This document shows positions 36,076 to 45,376 of a DNA stretch of 64,000 nt, piece after piece. The notes under the pieces were generated by a model. The model ran no database searches, was not told the DNA's origin, and saw only the letters and a program-made list of their open reading frames with translations. A program made the translations under genes and the position numbers. Numbering within the stretch: the stretch's first letter is position 1; each line of letters opens with the position of its first letter. The DNA is from Clostridia bacterium (lineage in GTDB: Bacteria > Bacillota > Clostridia > Oscillospirales > CAG-272). The stretch lies in contig JAFQDF010000021.1 in NCBI GenBank assembly GCA_017416185.1, positions 1-64,000 on the forward strand. The letters run 5' to 3'.

Positions 36076-38828
36076 CTCTTGCACAGATAACCGTCCTCGG
36101 TCTTAATACCGTCGGTGGAATGCATCCAGCAACGGTCACACTTTTCGCCGTCTGCTGCTGCGACCTCTACCTTAAGCTCGTCGCCCTCACCCTCACAGAG
36201 TTCAACCTGAGAAACGATGAATACGGTCTTAAGCTCGTCACCGAAGCTCTTCAGAATTTCAAGCTTCTCGGCATTAGCACAAATCGTGATCTTAGCCTCG
36301 AGAGACTTACCGATAAGCTTTGCTGCTCTTGCTTCCTCAAGCGCCTTCATTACGTCGTCACGCATATCAAACAGCTTGTTCCAATGTGCCTCGATATCGG
36401 CAAATGCGTACTTTTCCTCATATACGGGCATATCATTGAGAAGTGCGCTTCTTACGTCGTCGCCTTCAGCATGTGCCATCGTGCCCCAAATCTCGTCTGC
36501 TGTAAAGGAGAGGATGGGAGCGATCATACGTGTAAGAGCGTTGAGGATAATATACATAGCGGTCTGTGCGCTTCTTCTTTCCTTGGAGTCCTTGCGCTCT
36601 ACGTAAAGTCTGTCCTTGACGATATCTATATAAAGCTTGGACATATCAATAGTGCAGAAATTTGCAACGTCGTGGGAAAGAATATGGAACTCATAGTTAT
36701 TATAAGCCTTGTTAACGCTTGCTACAAGCTTATTCATACGGGCAAGCGCCCACTTGTCTATATTGGTAAGTTCGTTTACGTCAACCATATCCTTGTTGGG
36801 ATCAAAGTCGGTGTCGGGCGTACCGATGTTAGCCATAAACATTCTTGCGGTATTTCTGATCTTACGGTAGATCTCGGAAAGCTGCTTGAAGATGTTATCA
36901 GAACATCTTACGTCAACGGTGTAGTCGGCAGATGCCGCCCAAAGTCTGAGAAGATCTGCGCCGTACTTCTTGATAACGTCGGCGGGGTCAACACCGTTAC
37001 CCAGGGACTTATGCATTGCTTTACCCTCGCCGTCAACTACCCAACCGTGGGTAAGAACAGCCTTGTAGGGCGCGCCCTCACCCTTAGCGCCTACCGCGGT
37101 AAGAAGTGATGACTGGAACCAGCCTCTGTACTGGTCTGCACCCTCGAGATAAAGGTCGGAGGGCCATCTGTGATCCTCGGCGCTTTCAAGAACACTGAAA
37201 TGTGTAGAACCGGAGTCGAACCAACCGTCAAGGGTATCGGTTTCCTTTACAAAATGAGTATCGCCGCAGAAAGGACATACAAAGCCCTCGGGGAGAAGCT
37301 CGCTTGCATCCTTATCGAACCAAGCGTTTGAACCCTCGGCTGCAAATGTGTCTGCGATCTTATTTATAGTTTCATCCGTACATACGGGCTTACCGCATTT
37401 TTCACAGTAAACTACGGGAATGGGAAGACCCCAGTGACGCTGACGGGAGATACACCAGTCTGCGCGCTCACGGATCATAGACTTCATTCTGTCCTCGCCC
37501 CACTTAGGCATCCACTGTACGTCGTCTGCCGCCTTGATAGCCTGATCCTTGAAGGCATCAACGGAGCAGAACCACTGAGGAGTAGCACGGAAGATGATAG
37601 GCTTCTTACATCTCCAGCAATGAGGATAAGAGTGAACAACGTCCTCACTTGCAAAGAGTGCTCCTGTTTCCTTAAGGTCAGCAAGAATAGCTACGTTTGA
37701 TTCCTCGTAGTGCATACCTGCAAACTTGCCTGCATCCTTTGTCTGATAACCGCGGTCGTCTACGGGAACGATGATGTCCATCTTGTACTTCATACCGGTA
37801 ATATAGTCCTCTGCACCAAAGCCGGGAGCTGTATGAACACAACCGGTACCAGAGTCCATAGTAACGTAATCTGCGTTTACTACAACGCTGTTTCTGTCAA
37901 GGAAGGGATGCTTTGTCTGCATATATTCAAGCTCAGAGCCCTTGAAGGTAGCGATGATCTCATAATTTTCGATACCGCCCTGCTTCATTGTTCTGTCAGC
38001 AAGCATATCCGCAACGATATAGCACTCGCCGTTGTCAGCCTTAACTACTGCGTAGGTATCTCTGGGATGAACCGCTATTGCAAGGTTACCGGGCAGAGTC
38101 CAGGTTGTAGTTGTCCAGATGATAAAATATGTGTTTGCAAGATCGCAGATGCCTGCAAGCTTACCATTATCGTCGGTTACGTTGAACTTAACGAAGATAG
38201 AGGTACAGGGAGCATCCTTGTACTCGATCTCAGCTTCAGCCAAAGCCGTTTCGTCATTGGGACACCAGTAAACGGGCTTAAGACCCTTGTAGATGTAGCC
38301 CTTTTTGAACATCTCGCCGAATACTCTTACCTCTCTTGCCTCAAACTTGGGATCCATCGTGAGGTAAGGATCATCCCACTCGCCAAGCACGCCGAGACGC
38401 TTGAAGGAATCCATCTGGATGCCTACGAACTTCATAGCAAACTCGTGGCAGGCACGGCGGAAGTCGGATATCGACATCTTCTTTCTGTCAAGCTTACTCT
38501 GCTTGATGATAGCGCTCTCGATAGGCATACCGTGGTTATCCCAGCCGGGGATAAAGGGAGCATAGTAGCCCTGCATAGACTTATACTTTACGATAAAATC
38601 CTTTAATACCTTATTGAGTGCGGTACCCATATGAATGTTACCGTTGGAGAAGGGAGGGCCGTCGTGAAGGATAAAGGACTCCTTGCCCTCGTTTCTCTTA
38701 AGCATTGCGTGATAAAGATCCTTGTCATACATAGCCTTGAGCATATCAGGCTCACGGGTAGGAAGGTTTGCCCTCATCGAAAACTCGGTCTTGGGCAGAT
38801 TTAATGTTTCGGTGTAATCCATTGCCAT
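36054..38828 (-). CDS. ileS: Isoleucyl-tRNA synthetase
   Basis: Charges tRNA-Ile, 924 residues. The HIGH motif appears as PFSNGNIHMGTALNK, the KMSKS loop as AMHKSLGNG, a common IleS variant, and the C-terminal zinc finger as CDRCW..CKRCA. The editing (CP1) domain is present between the two halves. This is the short bacterial class with a C-terminal zinc site, usually mupirocin-sensitive. A short T-box-like leader was looked for in the 104 bases upstream and not found. Start has AGGAG about nine bases before. Confidence 0.96.
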   Translation of the reverse strand: MAMDYTETLNLPKTEFSMRANLPTREPDMLKAMYDKDLYHAMLKRNEGKESFILHDGPPFSNGNIHMGTALNKVLKDFIVKYKSMQGYYAPFIPGWDNHGMPIESAIIKQSKLDRKKMSISDFRRACHEFAMKFVGIQMDSFKRLGVLGEWDDPYLTMDPKFEAREVRVFGEMFKKGYIYKGLKPVYWCPNDETALAEAEIEYKDAPCTSIFVKFNVTDDNGKLAGICDLANTYFIIWTTTTWTLPGNLAIAVHPRDTYAVVKADNGECYIVADMLADRTMKQGGIENYEIIATFKGSELEYMQTKHPFLDRNSVVVNADYVTMDSGTGCVHTAPGFGAEDYITGMKYKMDIIVPVDDRGYQTKDAGKFAGMHYEESNVAILADLKETGALFASEDVVHSYPHCWRCKKPIIFRATPQWFCSVDAFKDQAIKAADDVQWMPKWGEDRMKSMIRERADWCISRQRHWGLPIPVVYCEKCGKPVCTDETINKIADTFAAEGSNAWFDKDASELLPEGFVCPFCGDTHFVKETDTLDGWFDSGSTHFSVLESAEDHRWPSDLYLEGADQYRGWFQSSLLTAVGAKGEGAPYKAVLTHGWVVDGEGKAMHKSLGNGVDPADVIKKYGADLLRLWAASADYTVDVRCSDNIFKQLSEIYRKIRNTARMFMANIGTPDTDFDPNKDMVDVNELTNIDKWALARMNKLVASVNKAYNNYEFHILSHDVANFCTIDMSKLYIDIVKDRLYVERKDSKERRSAQTAMYIILNALTRMIAPILSFTADEIWGTMAHAEGDDVRSALLNDMPVYEEKYAFADIEAHWNKLFDMRDDVMKALEEARAAKLIGKSLEAKITICANAEKLEILKSFGDELKTVFIVSQVELCEGEGDELKVEVAAADGEKCDRCWMHSTDGIKTEDGYLCKRCAAILG

Positions 38829-38932
38829 AATTTATGTTACTCCTTAGTTATTTTCAATGTGTGAAGGTGCGTTGTGACGTGTAATAAACAAAAGATGCTG
38901 TCACACCACAGAGCGCAGTCCTGACGGGGTTA

Positions 38933-39685
38933 TTAACCCTCATTTTCATCAAGCTTATTCAAAAGCTCCGAATAGCTGTCCGGTATCTGTATGGTCGCCG
39001 CAAGATTCGGCTTGACACTGGTAAACACGTCTGTGCGTGTGGCCTCGGGGGAGGCGACATCAACGGTTTCGGTTTTGGGAGGCTCCTCTGTAAAGCAGTC
39101 CAGATCCACCGCTATTTCGTCTTCGCTTATATTGTCAAGCTGCTCCTTCTCTGCCATAGCATATCTGACATCGGTCTTGATCTCATCAAGAGCTCTTGCC
39201 GTCAGCTCGTCATCTGTGGAATAGTACAGAGTGGTATCGCTTATCTCAGCCATATCCTCTATACGGTCCATATATTCACGACACTCCTTGAGAGCTGTCT
39301 CACGGAATGCCTGAAGCTCTGCCTGTATCTTCAAGAGCTTTTCTCTCTCCTCGGCTACGGTACGTCTGTAGTCATTGATTATGTAATCGCAGTTGGTTTT
39401 GGAGGCACGTATTATGATCTCTGCCTTTTCCTCTGCCTCCTCGATTATCCTGTCTCCCGCAAGGCGGGCATCTATCAAATCATGCTTGACCGTTTCACGG
39501 TCCTTGGTGGCTTCCTTATACTTGCGGTACAGCTCGGTATACGCCTTTTCCAATTCTGCGGCGTGTCTGTACAGCTCGGTGTAGCTCTGCATCAGATATT
39601 CCATCTGAGCATCCACTTCCTGAGGGTTATAACCACGGATACCACGGGTAAAATCCACGGTCTTTAACTCATGGGGCGGTACCAT
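38933..39685 (-). CDS. divIVA: DivIVA-domain cell-division/polarity protein
   Basis: A 250-residue coiled-coil protein. The N-terminal DivIVA membrane-curvature domain is clear (VDFTRGIRGYNPQEVDAQME, 10-29), followed by long charged heptad-repeat helices to about residue 150 and a less ordered acidic tail. DivIVA proteins gather at the septum and poles and recruit division or cell-wall proteins. It lies in the standard Firmicutes order YggS-SepF-YggT-YlmH-DivIVA-IleS. RBS AAGGAG precedes it. Confidence 0.9.
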   Translation of the reverse strand: MVPPHELKTVDFTRGIRGYNPQEVDAQMEYLMQSYTELYRHAAELEKAYTELYRKYKEATKDRETVKHDLIDARLAGDRIIEEAEEKAEIIIRASKTNCDYIINDYRRTVAEEREKLLKIQAELQAFRETALKECREYMDRIEDMAEISDTTLYYSTDDELTARALDEIKTDVRYAMAEKEQLDNISEDEIAVDLDCFTEEPPKTETVDVASPEATRTDVFTSVKPNLAATIQIPDSYSELLNKLDENEG

Positions 39686-39699
39686 ATTATTCTCCTTAA

Positions 39700-40455
39700 C
39701 TAAATATATTTCTTCGCCAAAAGCTTGTATCTGTCTTTTTTAGTTCTGTCACTCAGTGCCCCTATACGGAACTTACCGTAAGAGCGCACCGTGACCACGT
39801 CTCCCTCATTGACCGTTATATCGGTCTTATCACGGGGAATGTGATTTACCATGACCTGTCCCGACAGGATCAGCTGCTTTGCCCTTTCACGGCTCAGCGA
39901 AGCAAGTGATGCAACCACAGAATCAAGCCTGGGGGATGCCACGGTATCAAAAATATCCTTGTACTCTCTGTTATTACCGAAATCCGCTGTGACCTCAAAC
40001 TCTCTGATTTTTACGGTATCCCGTCCCACGCGCGAAAGCGGAGACGGATCCGAGAGCAAAAATTCGGCTATTTTTTCATCGGCAAACAAAATGGCCGAGT
40101 TATCCTTGATTACTATATCGCCCATCTTGGATCTGTCGATACCAAGGGACGTAAGGGCACCTAAAAATGAGGAATGGCGCAGCTCAACATATCCGCTGCC
40201 CTTTATCTCCACGGCTCTGATACAGCCGCACAGCTCCTCAAAATCATAATATTCCGGATAGATGAACAGCCTTGTTCTCTCGCTGTCCTCATATCCGCCG
40301 AAGAATGCAGTCATAAGCTCCCCGGTCCTGCCCTGCAGATATTCTGCTGTCTCCGCCCTCTGAGTCTCGTTGAGAAAGGGACTGCAGGTCGCTTCACCTC
40401 TTTCGGCACGGTGAAGCATATCCTCTATTCTGGAGCAAAGAAGCTTGTCTATCAT
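39700..40455 (-). CDS. ylmH: YlmH-type S4 RNA-binding protein
   Basis: 251-residue protein with a YlmH N-terminal domain and a C-terminal S4 domain (LASLSRERAKQLILSGQVMVNHI, about 185-207). B. subtilis YlmH binds stalled 50S subunits and acts in ribosome quality control; the division-cluster location is ancestral. The start overlaps the YggT stop codon by ATGA, so the two are translationally coupled. Fifteen bases separate it from divIVA. Confidence 0.9.
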   Translation of the reverse strand: MIDKLLCSRIEDMLHRAERGEATCSPFLNETQRAETAEYLQGRTGELMTAFFGGYEDSERTRLFIYPEYYDFEELCGCIRAVEIKGSGYVELRHSSFLGALTSLGIDRSKMGDIVIKDNSAILFADEKIAEFLLSDPSPLSRVGRDTVKIREFEVTADFGNNREYKDIFDTVASPRLDSVVASLASLSRERAKQLILSGQVMVNHIPRDKTDITVNEGDVVTVRSYGKFRIGALSDRTKKDRYKLLAKKYI

Positions 40456-40727
40456 AGTGTGTCTATCAGTGTTCTCAAAAGAACAAGTAAAACACTGGTC
40501 AGATAAAACGAAAGGTCAAGAGGAAAGCTCCTCACAAACTCAAATCGCATCAAAAGACTCCTCACCGGAGCTACAATGAAGTCTGTCACCGTGTTTACAA
40601 AACGCATTACAGGATGGTCGTTTGCCGGTGCTATCCAGGACATAACCGCACTGATAAGCATGATCACAAGCAGTGCATCTATGCATAATCCAAGCAAAGA
40701 TACGACAACATAACCCATAAAATACAT
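40452..40727 (-). CDS. YggT-family membrane protein
   Basis: A 91-residue integral membrane protein with two hydrophobic segments and the family motif MLISAVMSWIAP followed by PVRSLLMRF. The start MYFMGYVVV at 40727 is preferred over an upstream ATG because GGGG precedes it and it starts in the first helix. YggT proteins (YlmG in Gram-positives) are linked to division-site or osmotic functions that remain ill-defined. Placed between SepF and YlmH as usual. Confidence 0.87.
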   Translation of the reverse strand: MYFMGYVVVSLLGLCIDALLVIMLISAVMSWIAPANDHPVMRFVNTVTDFIVAPVRSLLMRFEFVRSFPLDLSFYLTSVLLVLLRTLIDTL

Positions 40728-40815
40728 CAAATCTCGCCCCTTGTTATATTCTCTAAAAAACACTTTATGGGAGACTGATAAAATCAGTCTCCCAATATAA
40801 GTACAGTTAGCTCAA

Positions 40816-41244
40816 TTAAAAGATATCAGTCTGTGCTGCCTGCTGGAAATTCTGAGCCTGCTGCTCACCGGAAACTGCAACGTTACCGGGGGTGATAACA
40901 AAAGTATTGTTTGCTACCTTCTTGAGGTTGCCCTCGATAGAATAAGCAACACCGGAAAGGAAGTCGATCATTCTTCTTGCGGTCTCCTTGTTGGTAGCCT
41001 CAAGGTTGAGAACAACTGTGCGGTTATTGATAAGATGATCTGCTATCTGAGTAACAGTCTCAAAACGCTCGGGACGGATAACCTTGAGCTCGAGTGCTGT
41101 GCCTGTGGAAGCAGAACCGAAGGTCTGATTAGCTGCAGGCTGCTCAGCAGCGAAGCTTTCGCCCTCGTATTCGTATTCGTCATAGTTTTCTTCGTAATCT
41201 TTTTCAGGATTTACCATATCTCTGAACTTGTCCATGAATCCCAT
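40816..41244 (-). CDS. sepF: SepF cell-division protein
   Basis: 142 residues. The short amphipathic membrane-anchor helix at the N-terminus (MGFMDKFRDMV) is followed by an acidic linker and the SepF domain (VIRPERFETVTQIADHL.., then VVLNLEATNKETARRMIDFLSG). SepF bundles FtsZ and ties the Z-ring to the membrane in Gram-positive bacteria. RBS GGAGG is strong. It follows yggS in the conserved cluster. Confidence 0.94.
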   Translation of the reverse strand: MGFMDKFRDMVNPEKDYEENYDEYEYEGESFAAEQPAANQTFGSASTGTALELKVIRPERFETVTQIADHLINNRTVVLNLEATNKETARRMIDFLSGVAYSIEGNLKKVANNTFVITPGNVAVSGEQQAQNFQQAAQTDIF

Positions 41245-41292
41245 TGTAACATACCTCCGTGTACTTTTAAATCTTTATTTTTTTGAAATTGC

Positions 41293-42009
41293 TTACTTGT
41301 ACTGACGGTGTCCGAAAACCACCGTTCCGAGCCTGACAAGTGTAGATCCGCATTCGATTGCGGTCTCAAAACTGTCGCTCATTCCCATCGATAAGACAGG
41401 CTTATATATATTATGTATTTTTTTAGGCAAAATGTCAATAAAAAATTGATAAGTTTTTGCAAAATATTTTTGATAATCTGCTTTTTCACACCAAAAAGGT
41501 GCAATTGTCATCAATCCACGCACTCTGAGATGCTCAAAAGCGGTCAATTTTTCAAGAAAATCTTCCAGCTCATCCGGTGCAATACCGCCCTTATTCTCCT
41601 CCTCGCCGATGTTTATCTCCACCAGGATATCCATAACCTTGTTATGCTTTTTTGCCTGACGGTCTATCTCGGCTGCCAGCTTCAGAGAATCCACAGAGTG
41701 TATCATACACACCTTATCAATAATATACTTTACCTTATTGGTCTGAAGCGAGCCTATAAAGTGGATATTGACATTTTCCTTTTCAAGCTCGTCATATTTT
41801 GACAAAAGCTCCTGAACCCGGTTTTCACCGATATCTCTGACTCCCAACTCCTGAGTAGCATAATTGACAGCCTCGGCAGGAACCGTCTTTGTAGCCAGAA
41901 GAAGAGTGACCTCACTGTCCTGTTTCTTTGCCTGCTCTATACGTCTTTTGATATCAGAAATATTTTCGGCAATAGATGCCTTATACTCACTGGATAATTT
42001 TGTTTTCAT
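41293..42009 (-). CDS. YggS-family PLP homeostasis protein
   Basis: Single-domain alanine-racemase-fold PLP-binding protein, 238 residues. The PLP lysine lies in LLLATKTVPAEAV (about 40-52), with GENRVQELL and HFIGSLQTNKVKYI following, and GMSDSFETAIECGSTLVRLGT near the end: the complete family signature. These proteins buffer cellular PLP and have no known enzyme reaction (B. subtilis YlmE). The start overlaps the HlyD-like gene by 23 bases. Confidence 0.94.
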   Translation of the reverse strand: MKTKLSSEYKASIAENISDIKRRIEQAKKQDSEVTLLLATKTVPAEAVNYATQELGVRDIGENRVQELLSKYDELEKENVNIHFIGSLQTNKVKYIIDKVCMIHSVDSLKLAAEIDRQAKKHNKVMDILVEINIGEEENKGGIAPDELEDFLEKLTAFEHLRVRGLMTIAPFWCEKADYQKYFAKTYQFFIDILPKKIHNIYKPVLSMGMSDSFETAIECGSTLVRLGTVVFGHRQYK

Positions 42010-43237
42010 AGAGATTTTTCCCCTTCGTGATTATAAGATCGTACATTCCCAGCTTGTCGGCATAATTTTTATCGTTGACCTTGTCCTGCTCGGCTACAAT
42101 AAAATACCCGTCTATCTCAACCAACGGTTCTATCTGCTTAAAGACAGCCACATTGCCCTTCTTGACAAACACACCCTGCTTCTCGTCGATGATACGCACC
42201 GATGAAACGGGAACACGGTAGCCTGTATAGGTCTGCTGGACTATCTCCACAGACTGTTTGCGCAGGAAATTGAAATCATCGGGAATACTGCCTGTAGAGA
42301 ACACCAGAACTATGCTTTGAGCATCTCCCGAAGTTACGATACGATGCAGGTCCATAGGAACCTCCGCATCCGCACTGTACGGAAATCTTACGGTATAGGT
42401 GTTGCCTACCGAATAATACTGCTGATGCACCGACGGAACCTCGCAGGCGATATACCATTTGTAATTGATTGCGATCTTTCCGATAGAATTACCCGTCGAA
42501 GCAATAGGATCCTTGTTGATCATAGTATAAAAATCTTCAAGAGAAAAGGTGTCGGCTGCGTTAAGTGTAAATATACTTTCATAGCCGTCCACATCGGAAT
42601 ACAGATAACCCGAATAATCGGTATACACTATCTCGCTCTCTCCGCCCTCGGCCGTGGTAAGTGCAGTCTTCCGGCTCTGAAGCTCAGCCATACGGGGATT
42701 GAAGCTGTCCACTATCTTCAAAAGAAGCTGTCTTTTGTTCAGCAGAGTAAGAAGCTCGTCCTTACGTCTGAATACGTAATCTATGTCACCGGAATTAAGT
42801 CTGGATTCTATTGTATAATAGAGAGATGCGATCTGATTGTCTATGGTAGTGGAATCACTTACTGTAACGTCCTTTACCATACTTGAGTTCTCGAGTATGG
42901 ATATCTGTCTTTCCAGGTCGCCCACCTGTGCTTTGATCTCGTCGGTGTTTGCTCCGGAATAAACGCTGGCAACGGCAGCTCCCTTACGGATCATGGTGCC
43001 GTCGTCATACATAAAGCTCACATTACCGGGATTTCCCGAAGAAAGTATTTTTTCGTCACGGAAGATATATGCATCCGTGCTGAAGGTCTCACTGACGGTA
43101 ACTATATTTGCTGCCGAGGTCTCTACCTCCTGGGAAAAGCTGTTCACAAGATGGTAAACGATATACGCCACAAGCAAAACCGAAACTATGGCAGAAAGAA
43201 CATATATTGATACATTTTTCAGATATCTTTTATCCAT
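41987..43237 (-). CDS. HlyD-like membrane-anchored periplasmic/exterior protein
   Basis: 416 residues: short cytoplasmic N-terminus (MDKRYLKN), one transmembrane helix (about 9-30), then an outside part with a lipoyl/HlyD-like half motif (GNVSFMYDDGTMIRKGAAVASVY), a coiled-coil segment (EIKAQVGDLERQISILEN) and a beta-rich C-terminal domain ending GVFVKKGNVAVFKQIEP. Homologues occupy this spot next to yggS and sepF in many Clostridia. No partner exporter is encoded nearby, so a role in efflux is doubtful; a link to division is possible. Confidence 0.72.
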   Translation of the reverse strand: MDKRYLKNVSIYVLSAIVSVLLVAYIVYHLVNSFSQEVETSAANIVTVSETFSTDAYIFRDEKILSSGNPGNVSFMYDDGTMIRKGAAVASVYSGANTDEIKAQVGDLERQISILENSSMVKDVTVSDSTTIDNQIASLYYTIESRLNSGDIDYVFRRKDELLTLLNKRQLLLKIVDSFNPRMAELQSRKTALTTAEGGESEIVYTDYSGYLYSDVDGYESIFTLNAADTFSLEDFYTMINKDPIASTGNSIGKIAINYKWYIACEVPSVHQQYYSVGNTYTVRFPYSADAEVPMDLHRIVTSGDAQSIVLVFSTGSIPDDFNFLRKQSVEIVQQTYTGYRVPVSSVRIIDEKQGVFVKKGNVAVFKQIEPLVEIDGYFIVAEQDKVNDKNYADKLGMYDLIITKGKNLYENKIIQ

Positions 43238-43282
43238 ACCTCTCTCCTTTCCCTTTAACTAAACTATTATACCACAAAAATG

Positions 43283-44197
43283 CTATTTTGTTAAGCAGTT
43301 TAATACAATGTTTACAATATCATCAAGGCTGTCATACTCGTCAGCATAGAGCGATACAGCACTTTTCTCACGCTTAAACCAGGTTATCTGACGCTTGGCA
43401 TAACGGCGGGTCGCCTGCTTGATATCCTCTTTTGCCTGCTCTAAAGTAATATTACCGTTGAAATATTCTCTCAACTCCTTATAGCCTATAGCATCCCCCG
43501 CGGTTGATCCCTCGGGAAAATCTATACTCTTTGCCTCATCCACAAGTCCATGGTCAAACATAATTTCAACACGTCGGTTGATACGGTCATAAAGAGTCTC
43601 GCGGTCACGGTAGGACAGGACAAAAACGCGGGCGTCGTAGATGCTTTCCTTGGTTCTCGAAAGAGCGTCCCACTCGGTCTTGGTCTTTCCTGTGCCTAAA
43701 TATATTTCAAGAGCGCGGATAACGCGCTTACGGTTGTTTTTGTGTATAGTATTTGCGGATTCGGGATCATACTTTGAAAGCATACTATAGAGAGTATCAT
43801 CCTCCTTAGTCTGTAATTCAACTCTTATGGAGGGATCTACCGAAGGGCTGTAATCGCTCTGGTACATAAGGCTCTCAAGATAAAGTCCCGTACCTCCGCA
43901 AAGTATGGGGAGCTTACCTCTGCCTGATATCTCCTCTATCGTTTTTCTTGCAAGCGGAACATATTCGGCAGCAGAGAAATTTACATCCACGGGAACAAAA
44001 TCGAAAAGATGATGGGGTATTCCCTGCTTTTCCTCCTCGGTGGGAGCTGCCGAGCCTTTCTTCATTTGCTTGTATATCTGCATTGAGTCACAGCAGATTA
44101 TCTCACCGTTTGCTCTTTTTGCAAGCTCTACGGCAAGAGAGGTCTTTCCTCCTGCGGTAGGCCCTACAACGGCGGCTATTTTTATTTTATCTGACAT
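43283..44197 (-). CDS. miaA: tRNA dimethylallyltransferase
   Basis: Adds the isopentenyl group to A37 of tRNAs reading UNN codons. P-loop VVGPTAGGKTSLAVELAKR at the N-terminus, ICCDSMQIYKQMKKGSAAP next, and the ITWFKR tail typical of MiaA. Start ATG at 44197 (MSDKIKIAA), RBS GAAGGTG; 304 residues. The first 20 bases around the start (44179-44198) are repeated at 44354-44373, where the copy also has its own RBS (AAAGGAAG). The two copies flank a 155-bp GC-rich element, so the gene start appears to have been rebuilt after an insertion. Confidence 0.93.
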   Translation of the reverse strand: MSDKIKIAAVVGPTAGGKTSLAVELAKRANGEIICCDSMQIYKQMKKGSAAPTEEEKQGIPHHLFDFVPVDVNFSAAEYVPLARKTIEEISGRGKLPILCGGTGLYLESLMYQSDYSPSVDPSIRVELQTKEDDTLYSMLSKYDPESANTIHKNNRKRVIRALEIYLGTGKTKTEWDALSRTKESIYDARVFVLSYRDRETLYDRINRRVEIMFDHGLVDEAKSIDFPEGSTAGDAIGYKELREYFNGNITLEQAKEDIKQATRRYAKRQITWFKREKSAVSLYADEYDSLDDIVNIVLNCLTK

Positions 44198-44373
44198 ATT
44201 CAACACCTTCAGTAAACGATACAATCAAAATCCGTAAAAACCGGGGACATGCGCCACGGTTTTTACACCTTGCAGACCCGCGCACGGCGAGTGCGGCGCG
44301 AGCGTACGGGTCTAATCGGGGGCTCCCCCGAAAGTGCAAGCTTTTGGGGGATTTTTTTATTTTATCTGACATA
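44179..44373. mobile_element. 155-bp GC-rich element with 20-bp flanking duplication in the miaA start
   Basis: Identical 20-bp segments at 44179-44198 and 44354-44373 (TTTTTATTTTATCTGACATA) flank 44199-44353. The inside holds three inverted repeats: GTAAAAACCG..CGGTTTTTAC, AGACCCG..CGGGTCT, and a C/G-run hairpin CGGGGGCTCCCCCG next to GCTTTTGGGGGAT. The G-run module also occurs between the duplications at queA. No reading frame inside looks like a transposase, so if mobile it is non-autonomous. Confidence 0.7.
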
Positions 44374-44518
44374 CTGTATCAGCTTCCTTTCATACGTTTT
44401 TAATTATATCATATTTGCACCCGTTTGTCAAAACGGAAATTGCATATGATCTTTTTTGTTCTCACAAGAAAAGCAACGATAATTTTCGCTGATTTTTAAA
44501 CAAAATGTAAACCGAATA

Positions 44519-44547
44519 TTGACAAACTCGGAGTCCTGTGTTATAAT
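44519..44547 (+). promoter_or_regulatory. Sigma-A promoter of the TetR-family gene
   Basis: TTGACA (44519-44524), 17-bp spacer, TATAAT (44542-44547), exact consensus. Confidence 0.9.
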
Positions 44548-44560
44548 TCCAATACACAAG

Positions 44561-44576
44561 CCGAAACGCGTTTCGG
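44561..44576. promoter_or_regulatory. Probable TetR operator
   Basis: A perfect 16-bp palindrome CCGAAACGCGTTTCGG, followed by a half-copy GGAACGCGTTATTA, lies 14 bases downstream of the -10 box and before the regulator gene. Position and symmetry suit autorepression. Confidence 0.75.
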
Positions 44577-44608
44577 AACGCGTTATTATTCGGAAAGAGA
44601 GTAAATAT

Positions 44609-45277
44609 ATGGCAATAAGTAAAACACAAGCAAACAAGCACAAATGTTTGCATGCGGCGGCAAAGCTCTTTTTGGCAAAGGGCTATACCGAATCCACGGT
44701 AAGGGATATTGCCGACGAGGCAGGTATCAACTTAAGTGCAATGATACGAGCCTGCGGCTCAAAGGAGGACATACTCTGTGAGCTCGTTGCCTACGTGCTT
44801 GAGGGACAGTTTAAGTCGGTTGAACGCATACTTGACGGTATCACGGACGACAAGATACTGTTTTATGCGGCAGAGACTACTCTGCAGCTTTATATGGCAG
44901 AGTCAAGCGAGCATATCAGAGAGATGTATTCGGTGTCCTATTCCTTGCCTAAGACCTCTTCGATAATATATCACGCGATCACGCATAAGCTGGAGGATAT
45001 TTTCAAGGAGCATCTTCCCGACCTTGAAACAAAGGATTTCTACGAATACGAAATAGCATCGGCGGGAATTATGCGTAACTTTATGACGGTACCCTGCGAT
45101 ATGTATTTCACAATGGAGAGAAAGATCGCACGTTTCCTTGAGACCACGTTTTTGGTCTACCGTGTTCCGGACGAAAAGATAAACGAAGCAATAGAGTTCG
45201 TATCAAAGTTCGATTATCCGACTATAGCACAAAACGTCATTTCAAATATGATTGCATATCTCGAGTCACAAACCTAA
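44609..45277 (+). CDS. TetR-family transcriptional regulator
   Basis: 222 residues. The N-terminal TetR helix-turn-helix (about 10-55) includes AAAKLFLAKGYTESTVRDIADEAGINLSAMIRACGSKEDIL. The recognition part, LSAMIRACGSK, deviates from the common LYYHFKSK. The all-helical C-terminal domain is unassigned. The start at 44609 has GAAAGAGAG upstream; the longer frame covers the promoter and operator. No target gene other than itself is obvious: the plus-strand neighbour downstream is the large surface protein, beyond a repeat and a pseudogene. Confidence 0.85.
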   Translation: MAISKTQANKHKCLHAAAKLFLAKGYTESTVRDIADEAGINLSAMIRACGSKEDILCELVAYVLEGQFKSVERILDGITDDKILFYAAETTLQLYMAESSEHIREMYSVSYSLPKTSSIIYHAITHKLEDIFKEHLPDLETKDFYEYEIASAGIMRNFMTVPCDMYFTMERKIARFLETTFLVYRVPDEKINEAIEFVSKFDYPTIAQNVISNMIAYLESQT

Positions 45278-45280
45278 AAA

Positions 45281-45343
45281 ATGCAAAGTGCAAAATGCAA
45301 AGTGCAAAATTAAGGTCGATTTTTGAGCCAAGGCACAAAAATC
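45281..45343. repeat. Heptad-arm plus hairpin, left end of IVP element
   Basis: Tandem heptads of type ATGCAAA / GTGCAAA (45281-45310) are joined by TTAAGGTC to the hairpin GATTTTTG..CAAAAATC (45318-45325, 45336-45343). It starts right after the TetR stop codon and is inverted relative to the right end at 45619-45679. Confidence 0.8.
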
Positions 45344-45376
45344 TTTATTACAAACGATTTAAGGTATAAAATTAAC

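Noticed and set aside
36033..37109. 358-codon plus-strand frame opposite ileS
   Set aside because: Antisense to ileS and without RBS or domain.
38829..38932. T-box leader for ileS
   Set aside because: Only 104 bases are available and no specifier stem, T-box sequence or terminator could be found; only weak inverted repeats.
44187..44372. 61-codon frame upstream of miaA starting MSDKIK
   Set aside because: It is the duplicated miaA start read through the inserted element; the rest is GC-rich hairpin sequence, not a gene.
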